Shown piece after piece: positions 52,312-61,659 of a stretch of DNA of 64,000 nucleotides (the stretch's first letter is position 1; every line of letters starts with the position of its first letter). This stretch comes from Stratiolaelaps scimitus (lineage: Eukaryota; Arthropoda; Arachnida; Mesostigmata; Laelapidae): NCBI GenBank assembly GCA_019614645.1, contig JABWDB010000019.1, forward strand, positions 62,001 to 126,000, written 5' to 3'. Below the pieces are notes generated by a model, which did no database searches, was not told the origin of the DNA, and saw only the letters and a list, made by a program, of their open reading frames with translations. The translations under genes and the position numbers were made by a program.

Positions 52312-55300
52312 GTACACTCACTCGGCAGTTTTGAAGGCGAGATCAAAATTCTCCTGCTTGTTGGCAGGATCCAAGGCTGAGTAGTCGAACGCATCGGGCA
52401 GATGATGATGGATTAGAGCACAGAACGCGAGACCGTTATTCCATGACGAGGAGAAATTCTCGATGTTCACGTTCTGCGAGAGGAAGAAAAGAGCATAGCT
52501 AATAAAACCAACTGGAATTGACTTGTTGTGCTGCTGGCTATCGTGAACATTCGTGAGCTGAAAGCCTTCTGAGTTGGTCGAATCGGGTCCATATTATATA
52601 GTTCTCGAATTTGTTTGACGTTCTACTTAAAATCGACATCAGCAGGTGGGCGGTGTTCCTGCAGCATAGCTAATACCACATGCTCTCTATGAAATGATCT
52701 GTACCTATATCACAGCAATGGTCAGGTGTTCGGGTTAATTTGGCTACGGTGTTTGACAGCGACTTAACAGCGTAACAGTGACTAACAACAATTGGACTAT
52801 TGTATAATAGTACAGTGTAATGGGCTGCGAACCTACTAATATTTCGCATCGTCGCGTATTCCAAGGTGTAAGCGCTGATTGCACGAGCTTCCCGGCCTAA
52901 CAAACACGACTTAAGATTTGGTTCGCAGTGATCCCCTTCCCAGCGTTTACTGCTCGCGTAGATTCAGCATCGGTTCTTCGATTCCGCATCGAAGAACCGA
53001 TGCTGAATCGACAAATTACGCAGCCCGTTCGTTTACCCGTACAGCAAACAACAAAAAACGCCCTCAATCGCCTTCAATGTCGGTCTTAAACTTCACATCG
53101 ACGTCCGACCTTGACGGGGGCCGAGTGCACTGTCTAACATAACATAACCACTCAGAGGCAGTCACAATCGTCGGCTGGCAACGACCTCCTCGTTTGCATG
53201 GTGCTGCAGCGTCTATACCCTCTGACCCTCTGACTGTCAGAGGGTGTAGATATCATGTATACGTGAGCTCGGTTACCAAGGCGCTGGCTTATCACGCTGC
53301 CAGTCAGGTAAGCACGAATCAGCGTTGAACGAACGGCAGCAACTCAGAAAGGTGCTGCCCACACCTCAAAGAGAAACATGCTGCAGAGCAACAGAACAGT
53401 TGACCCAGTTCGAGAAGCTCTTCTCTAACCGGCTGACTGGGGCCTGTCGTGTTGATCTCCGGAAAACGGTCAGAGTCAGCCAGCCAACTCACATATACTG
53501 AGTTGATCGTGGACGATATCATAGCAGAACAGGGCCATAGCAGGCGCGTGGATAAACCCTAGTTCAGCCGCAGTGTCGACGAATTACAATATGAGTCCGT
53601 GCCAGTGATAGGATAGGCTGCTTTCGCAGATCGGCGCAGGCACAAGATCGCTAGGCAGACAGTTGACGGCTGAAAGCGACGTGCGTATGAGCAGCCAGGC
53701 GTACTCCCTGCTCCATGTTAATTTGTTGAACATATTTACTGACTGAATCGAGACAGTCTATCCGAGCTGGCAGAGACGGAAGCTTAAGGGGAGTCGCGAC
53801 CTTAGTGGGTAGGTCTCCTGCAACTCAGGCGGGCGTCGGTCCCACACTACCACTATGGCAAATGCCTCAGTTGTGAAGTAGCTGCTCCGCATGAGCATTC
53901 TTCATTCTTCACGAAGAGAAACTAATATCGAATCTCACCCTCGCTAGCTGATTGACCAATTGTTAAACAGATTAACAATCGGCTCCACCAAAGCCTATAT
54001 CACTTTGCCACTCGAGAGCGGAGAAGGCCGAGCTGCATCAACGTGCAACGTGGCCGGCACCGATTCGAAACTAGCTTCAATATGCTTGCACGATAGAGAA
54101 ATCTACCAGCTCCAACAGCCGCTAGGCTGCCATTCGAAACAAGGTTGGGCAGCACTAATAGTGAATATACCAACATTGTGTATATTTGTGCATGGTCGAC
54201 GTGCATGAGACGATACAGTCTAGCAAATTGCAAGTCGGGCTTCCGGCCAGAAGCTCTCAATAGTGTGTCCCTTGCGAGTAGTGTCCGCGTTTCCGTTGCA
54301 CCGTTTATAGATATCTGTCGTCACCGCCTCGGTGGGCGTCATCGCATCAGGCCCTTGCTGTCACTGTCACTCAACAGCGATCAAACCGTTGACCAAGTAT
54401 CGCTTGTGTGAATCGATTCTTGATGCACATAGGATACATGCACTGAGACACATAGTAAGTAAGACACCCTTTCATTATCTGGGGGCGGCCTTCTTCATCT
54501 CATTTGTTTCATGCTTGAAGATTTTCGACACTAATTTGATGTGTTATAGTTCGCGCTTAGAATGACCTTGCACCTTGAATACCGTTAGCACACACAAGCA
54601 ACATCCAACTATTACATTCATCTACTATTTAACATGTGCCCGAGGTAATGTGTCCTTGTTACTTGTTGAGAAAAAGTGACGGCAAGAAGTCGCTGTCACC
54701 GAAATGCAGGAGAAGTTTTGGCGATAAGGCCCCAGTGTGAAGAATGACAAAGGCTATTCCAACGGTCAGATGCTCAGTTTGTTCGACCGGATAGGTTAGC
54801 ATACAACAGGGATCGATAAACACGAGCATCGTTTGCCTGCTGAACATTGGGGATTGCGGGAGCTATTTAGTTAAATGAAAAAACAAATAGTTGCCTCAAT
54901 TCGCATGAGCTCATCGAGTCCACAAGCACAACGACGATATTCTACTTCAGTATAGACATGATTTAATTAATGCAATTTGGATTGAGCTAAGTTTGCTGGC
55001 ATAGCCATATCTGCCATGTGCCAAGCTAATTCTAAGTAATTACTTTCGAATGAGCTGAACCCACTCCCAAAGGTTTTTGCATCAACGCGCTTCTGGGCCC
55101 GGTGCGCCGGAACGGTCCACGGGCGCGCTTCAAATCATCTGCGCCAAAAGCCGAGCGTTCTGCTAAAAATGTCATAGACTGCTCATAATACAGAGACGAT
55201 CTACTAAAGCTGTAGTCACGTTCGAACAGTCGTGCTTCAAGCTCAACAATAACCGACAAGCATACCCGGGATAAAACAACTCAGCTCTTGGCAAAGTCAG

Positions 55301-56398
55301 TTGGCCTCCTGGTTCAAGGTCAACAACCACATGTCGTTAAAGAGTTGCCTGGCTGTCTGGCCGTCTTTGCATAATGTAGGCGACTTTCTGACTTTCCGGT
55401 GACGACATACAAATGAGGTGTGAGAGTCTACACTTGAAAAATGGAGCAGTGTGCGTTCGTACGATGAGGATGAACGAGACAACGCAAGGCCACGCGCAGA
55501 GAGAGAGCGAGAAAAAAAGAGCACGTGTTTACCAAAATAGATCACTTGTCTCTGACCTTCCTACGCCCCCGTCGCTGTTATTTTCGGTCTCGGTGGGGGC
55601 GACGGTAACTTAATATCCTAATTACCATGCACAGACGCACATATAACAATACATTTGTATAGCGGATTATCTTTTTTATTGCACCTGTAACTTTGACGGT
55701 TTTCTTCAGCTCGCTACGGCTATCGAGCCATTACGTCGAACAATCGTTATTTGTACCGAGATATACTCCTGTTCTCCGTATTATGAATGTGTTATGAGTG
55801 GTGACTTTGATATGATGACGCTCTAAACCGATGTTTCTTTAAATCCGCTCGTTGCAAATCAATCCCTTAAGAGCACTCAAGTCTGGTCGTGTAATTAATA
55901 CTAACAAGTAGACGATTACGAATTGTCCATTTTCCGCAACAAATAAATAGTTAGCATAAAACTGGAGCAAAATGTACTTTCAATGTGTAATTGTTCTGAA
56001 GCAACTAAGAAGTATTCTGTACAGATAGCTGACTATTAGATGACAACAGGTTAGACACGTTTTTTTTTCGATTTTAACGTTGTCTGCCACCACGTACGCG
56101 ATAGATACAATACTTACGTAGTGTGGGCGGTCTGGACCAACCAATATTTCTAACTTTACGAGTTATGCCATTAACAAAGCTTACTTCCCCCGTTCGTTTC
56201 GCCTGGCCGTATGGCTGCCTAAATCTTTGCCTGGCGATAATGAAAAACAAACATATTGTGTGTAACATGTTTGTGTTTATGTGTGTGTGTGTGTGTACCA
56301 ACAACCTACTCACATCGTACTCCTTGGTTTTAGCCTTGGCCCAGCGTAGGAGCATCGCCTTGGCTTCGGCTACGTTCATCGGCATTGTGTCGATGCTG
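51855..56398 (-). CDS. Smoothelin-like calponin-homology protein, last three coding exons
   Basis: Three exons on the minus strand, 56398-56314, 52473-52322 and 51984-51855, code one complete type-2 CH domain of the smoothelin class, expected to act at the actin cytoskeleton. The order is AKAMLLRWAKAKTKEYD, then NVNIENFSSSWNNGLAFCAL with LPDAFDYSALDPANKQENFD, then TPLLATEDMLLTDKPDWKCV and FTYIQALYHKL, ending IAMEPK and TAA. Junctions are GTGAGT donors with TCGCAG and CCTAG acceptors, phases 0 and 2. The FSSSW and KPDWKCVFTYIQ signatures separate it from spectrin, MICAL and cytospin CH domains. The first of these exons has a tandem CAGCAG acceptor. It either joins upstream exons I could not find (needs phase 2) or supplies its own start (ATG at 56385), which would give a 117-aa CH-only protein. 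The 3.8-kb intron holds two strong hairpins. Confidence 0.82.
52267..52309. repeat. (TA)n microsatellite in CH-gene intron
   Basis: About 43 bp of alternating TA, only 12 bp from the splice donor of the middle CH exon. Confidence 0.95.
52961..53009. repeat. Perfect 22-bp inverted repeat with 5-nt loop
   Basis: The left arm 52961-52982 (GATTCAGCATCGG...) and right arm 52988-53009 are exact reverse complements, and the loop is TCCGC. It lies in the intron of the CH-domain gene. Confidence 0.95.
53212..53250. repeat. Second inverted repeat, 15-bp arms with one mismatch
   Basis: TCTATACCCTCTGAC (53212-53226) pairs with GTCAGAGGGTGTAGA (53236-53250), 14 of 15 positions matching, around a 9-nt loop CCTCTGACT that itself repeats part of the arm. 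Confidence 0.9.
53251..56313. other. Interior of the CH-gene intron
   Basis: No gene supported. (GT)n at 56279-56296 lies just inside the intron. A minus-strand segment at about 55047-55165 has an acceptor-like TTTTTAG, an Arg-rich open frame and a TCGAAA|GTAATT donor, but in phase 0 it contains a stop, so it cannot be a cassette exon between the CH exons. Confidence 0.4.
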
Positions 56399-57351
56399 CT
56401 GCAAGGGAGTGAAGATGAAGATGAAGAACATATTTGTTAATTAGCAGCTGCAAATTGAAGGGCTGTCGGTACGGAGACTGCGGATGCAATAGAGCTCTGT
56501 GCAGTATCTCTCGGCCCGATTGCTTGCTTAGTAATAATCGTCGTAGTACATTTGTGCTGACATAACAACAATGCTGTATAATGCTGTCTGTCTAGTGTCA
56601 AGGCTACACCAAATCGGATCGGGAATTACCACAGAGATTGGTAAGAGCATACACGAACAGTATTCATCACGCAGGCAGGTGCCATCGGGAATCCTTGTCA
56701 ACATCGAAGTCTTTCGATTGTATCGTAATGAACAGCAGAATACTTCACTGTGTGTTATAAATTATCTACAACTTCATATTATTGATAAGCTCGTCCGTTT
56801 TGGGAACAAGGTTTTTAGTTTTCACTGTATATGAACAACGGTCTGTTAAACGTTAGATTACTGGGCGTGCTAGCTACGAATGTTAGTTACTCAATTCCAT
56901 TGATCGAACCATGACAATTGTGCCCATACCACACAGCCATGGTGACATGATGCCAGCAGCAATGAACGTCAAGAGAAGCCCTTTCTTACTACTGCCATAA
57001 GCAAGTGTACGTCTACAATACAACAGCGAACGGCCATGTTCCTTCGAAAGCAAACAGACGCACATCATTTATGCCTCAACTAAGATCTTCGATTATTGAT
57101 CGTCTAAGGGACTTCACAGAAGCGCGATTGAATACAGTACGTACCTGTTACCAGTCTGTCGTCTTATTTAATCCAAAGCTTCAGTGGCGTCGCTTGCTTC
57201 CACCTCCGAAGCTACTTTCGATGTTGAATCTCTGACTCCTCCAGTGGCTAACTGATTCTACCCTGACTCGTCAGCTCTAATAGTGGCGAGTAAGCGAAAC
57301 AAAACGGTAGAGGATAGAGTACGAGAAAGAGCATCACGAATGAACTCTTAC

Positions 57352-57525
57352 CGAGGCCCTTGCCTCACGGGGGCCACGGTCGCGGCCAGCGCTAGGCAGG
57401 GCTAAGCAGGCGGACCTGAACAGCCACCCTCGGCCGCAAGGAGGTGCTCGCTTCGGTTCTAGCTGCTTGAAGATGGTGGCGTGCTTAGCCGTGCTGGCAA
57501 CAACGATGCCAGCACAACCTACCAT
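57352..57525 (-). other. Candidate upstream exon, GC-rich
   Basis: On minus an ATG at 57525 opens 58 codons ending at a good donor (CTCG|GTAAGAG). The block is much GC-richer than its surroundings. It ends in phase 0, while the next CH exon needs phase 2, so the two cannot form one reading frame. It could still be a 5' UTR exon if the CH protein starts at the ATG at 56385. Confidence 0.25.
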
Positions 57526-58966
57526 ATACTGTTGGATGGGTATTGTGGTCGAACACCATACACCGCACTGAAATACACTATATGCACAAGTTTCTGAGTC
57601 ACGTCAGTGATAGTTGACGTCGTATAAGACACAATGTATAATAGTAACAATAATAATAATAATAATGAATAGTGATAATGATGGCATTTTGATTGGGACC
57701 GACAAAATTGCAGGAGAATGGATGTTGCACATGTTAATGCACGCTATTGAATTTATTATTAATTCGTATTAGATTTGTTGAGAATTACTACTGACAATGA
57801 CACGGCCAACTTCGCCAACGATAGGACTACCGTGATCGATATGAACGATTCTGCTGACATCACATTCACTGTTCACTGGCGATATCCAAAATTCTAGAGT
57901 ACAAATCTACAGGCACATTTATACTGGAATGGTAACTTGTGTGCAAGCGTCAACAACCACCCTTAATCAACTTCGGCTGCAGAGATTTCTATGGATCTCT
58001 ACTAATAAATGAGGATGCTTGGTGTTGGACGTTCACAACGCAATAATCAGCGATCAGGCTGTCAATTATTAGGTGACACCTTCACACTTATTATATTAGG
58101 GGTTCATCCTTAATTGAGCATTGTAAAGCGTACAGGTTCACTCTTATAAAAGCGTATCACGCCAATTGCCGCTGTCAACTTCAGAGTGGTATCATACCTT
58201 ACCGCACACTGAAAAGAACGTCCCCCCTATTGATCAGCATGAGAAACCAAATTTTATAATAATACGTACAACGACCATGTTATTCTTGTGGTAAGATACA
58301 TTTTCGATTATTTCTCGAAGTTTCATATTTGGTAATCCACATAAACACAACGCGTTTGCTTAACACCCAATCCATACATAGCAGTTCCGACTCAGTTATA
58401 ACCGCAATTAAGGTAAACCAGAACGATTCAATGATGGTACATTTTACCGCCACCCTTTCGACCCATATCAAAACGAAGCCGATGGGGTGCATCGACGCCC
58501 ACTACACGTCCTTTACCGCAGGGCCGCTGAGCCGATCATGACCATAGTTCATAGCGTAAAGGGTTAGTTTGCCACAGGCAAACTGATGCACACCGGCCAG
58601 ACTTCATCAACGGCTATGCACAGGGCCGCAAGAGCCCTCAGTCGCCAGTCAGCGTTCGTCGGACACCTCAACCACTACGGAAATCTCTAACTGTCATCTC
58701 GTCAGAGATTGTCACCACTACCATTACTAGCCACCATGCAAATATACGTACATCTCATGGTGCCGCCGCTGTCCCAGCATGACGCTTGCTGGCCAGCCGG
58801 TATCTCTGATTCAGCAGCCGAAGCACCCTGTCTAGCCACTTATAGGCAGGGTGCCGGCGGCGGCGTTTGTCGCGTGACGCAGATACTGCCGGATGGCCAG
58901 CTTGTTCCGTTGATCATTCTATGCCGAAGGAGGGCATCTGTGCGCTCATCCTTTTTGTGAAATCGA

Positions 58967-58989
58967 TGCACACTGTGTAACAGTGTGCA
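58967..58989. repeat. 9-bp inverted repeat, 5-nt loop
   Basis: TGCACACTG and CAGTGTGCA flank TGTAA. Confidence 0.85.
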
Positions 58990-59522
58990 GTTTGATATCC
59001 GTACTATATCGATAATTTGTTTTTTTTTAAGTATTACTGGTTTATGAATAGAATTGTGCAAGGTGGGATTCACACGTAGCGCTGCCACAGCGCACAAGTT
59101 TATGATGAGAGGACAGATGAATTATTGATGAGGATCGGTTGGATTTGCACATGAAGCCTTGACCACGATAATAATCTCAGCATATGACAATACTCGAGCC
59201 GGGTAACATGGAGCATCCTGGCAATGTGCGGCTTGCAATCGGAGGAGACGAACGTAGATGTACACACCGGTTCGATCCCCACCGTTGCACATTTGCATTT
59301 GAAGGAGAAGTCCGTCTTATAAAGCCTTACGCCGAAAGCAGTCGTACCGTCAACGTTACATGTTTAAGTTTGTGAGTGAGCCCAAAAAATTTCGTTTAGC
59401 GAATGACGTCTGAAAAAAATTTATATTGCATATTTAACTTCAAATTCGTACTAAGAGTGGATAGCACACGGAAGAAAAAGCAACTATTGAGGTGGTTTGT
59501 TCTTATTATCAAGTTAGAACTA

Positions 59523-59525
<3 letters not shown>

Positions 59526-59559
<34 letters not shown>

Positions 59560-59569
59560 ATATATACAC

Positions 59570-59620
<51 letters not shown>
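59526..59620. repeat. Compound TA-rich tract, about 95 bp
   Basis: Three runs of alternating TA separated by short interruptions (ATAATATAATATATACACA and a TT shift). Confidence 0.9.
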
Positions 59621-59622
<2 letters not shown>

Positions 59623-61142
59623 CTCACTAAAAAATGCAAATGCGTTCGATCTGGCCCCAAGCCAGAATAAGCTACTACACAATATATTGTATTGCCGAGG
59701 TTTTAAATCACGGTCTAAACGACGACTCGGTGAACGCCCCCGATTGTGGCGACAGCAAGGTGTGTGCATCGGCTTGCATGGTGATATATCAAGAATATCG
59801 ATGATATGTGCTGAGTCCTCTCGTCCAGAGAGGACACGTCGAGCGAAAAGAGAATTCAAACGTTTGAAAACCTTGCACAAATCTACAAGGCCGAAAAAGA
59901 GATTTACGAGGAATATGCACATATGTATAATGAAAAGAGCACAAGCCGCTGAATATATCATATGGGTATATGCAGTTACTGAGAGTACCATTAAATACCG
60001 CTAGCGGTCTGAACACAACGCATTACTCGACATACTTATATTCATTGGCCCTTGAATGCCTTTGTATTCAATCGTCGTTTTCAACATTGACGACCAGGAC
60101 TTGAACATAGATCAATATACTTCGCACCAGCTACGCCAAGAGGACTGGCGAAGCTCAAGTCCGATATTCAACGGGGCTGCGATCTTCTACAGACTTTTCA
60201 AGAGCCGTTCCGTGAGCATCGCTGTTGTGCATGCACCAGCGACGTAAATTCGGCAAAAATTTTGAATTATCTAATAATACCTGTGCGTTAATTCATATCG
60301 TCAATCCAACTAGATAGTACAGCTACTATTAGTATTTTAAAATAACAACACCGCCCACATACGAATTGTGCCTTATCGCCTTTTCCTGTATTTCTCGCAA
60401 AAACACACATTCGCTATTCCACGGCCAGTAAATAATAAATATCTCCTATTCTAGATATATCCTCGCACATATATTTCATCATCCTGTTAAATATCCTGCG
60501 GCGGGCAGCTAGCTCCGCTCCTGGATCATTTCCTCTGTGTCAGTCTCTAACTATCTCTCTCCTTTTCCAGCTTCGTTTCAAAATCGTCTACTATTTGGTT
60601 CTGAAGTGTAGCATGTCATATGTCGTACGATTGCTTCAAACCTTCGCGACTGAGCCGTACATCCCGTGTCGATACTCACCATTCATTTTACGGCAGAACC
60701 TCATACCGCCCCTCTCGCATAGCTTGAAGTCGGAAATAAAATCACGTCATTACATCATCAGCTTATTACATCTAGAATATTGATGATACTCGAATTGACT
60801 AGCGATCTTAATCATCGCTACGAAATGGTGAAATGGAGTTGTGTACGCGCTTGATTGGGCTCGCGGTGATCACCTGTGGATACAGTGTCGTCCACAGCCG
60901 CATCTTTCGGTCACCTGCCCGCCCACTTTCTACACGACACGAATACAAGACAGTTTTTGTTCTTTGTTTGCCGTGCAATTCAATCAACGGAACGATGCTC
61001 GGTCATGTGTTGCCGTAGAAAGTCCATACTGAAGTCGAACTAAACGATTAATCAGGGCGTTCGTGTGATGTATCTGTATCGGGCTTGACACTCGTTAACA
61101 TTTGCGCTCCTCGATTAATCTCGATCGAAACCGACAAGAAAA

Positions 61143-61148
61143 TTTATT
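61143..61148 (-). terminator. EMC3: Poly(A) signal of EMC3
   Basis: AATAAA on the minus strand, about 510 nt beyond the EMC3 stop. It overlaps the TAA that ends the open frame following EMC3. Confidence 0.55.
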
Positions 61149-61171
61149 AGCTATTTTCATGCATCATACAT

Positions 61172-61189
61172 ACGATATACACACACACA
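61172..61189. repeat. (CA)n microsatellite in the EMC3 3' UTR
   Basis: About 18 bp of CA repeat, close to the poly(A) signal. Confidence 0.85.
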
Positions 61190-61659
61190 CACGCACATTC
61201 ACACAATACGCAGCATGTATAACCCCACATCCGTCCATCGGGGTTACTCGTATTCTCATCTAATAATAGTAACCTTAGTGTAACGACCAGTGCGAATTTG
61301 TTCGTCGCGAATATCGAAACTGAACGTGAACAGAGAGTAAAACTCGCGAAGTTTTTACTGCCGTTGCTGCTGCTGTTGTTGTTACTTTGGCGTTCGACCA
61401 AAATGTTTGTTTCTGTGGTGCGGCAAACGAACGAATTAAGTAATAGACAAATAATATAGCGTGCATTTCGGATGCTCTTCTTAATTAGTATTACTGGGTT
61501 TCTCTCTCCCACCCAATTTCTCCCGATTGAGTTGATGTTAAAAGTTGAGCTACGCCGCGGACACCAAGTGATGTTGACGATGTCAATGCAGGTCTGCTTC
61601 ATGTGATGCACTGACGTAGGTGTGCGAAGTGATCGGTGGCGATGTGATAGCGACAAAGA

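Larger units (their letters stand above)
56399..61142. other. Region between CH-gene exons and EMC3
   Basis: No confident gene. A candidate 5' exon of the CH gene on minus is at 57352-57525. (AAT)n lies at about 57648-57665, a 9-bp inverted repeat at 58967-58989, and TA-rich tracts at 59526-59620. A plus frame with a good ATG context starts at 58736 but matches no family. Upstream exons of the CH gene may be hidden here. Confidence 0.4.

Noticed and set aside
55047..55165. Arg-rich minus-strand segment with acceptor and donor-like borders
   Set aside because: In the phase needed between the CH exons it has a stop codon, and an insert there would break the CH domain.
58736..58960. Plus-strand ORF with a GCCACCATG-like start
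   Set aside because: About 74 codons, no recognisable family, and no promoter or splice signals that raise it above chance.
59210..59290. tRNA-like boxes (TGGCAATGTGCGG and GGTTCGATCCC)
   Set aside because: The T-stem pairs at only two of five positions and no acceptor stem can be formed, so it is not a tRNA.
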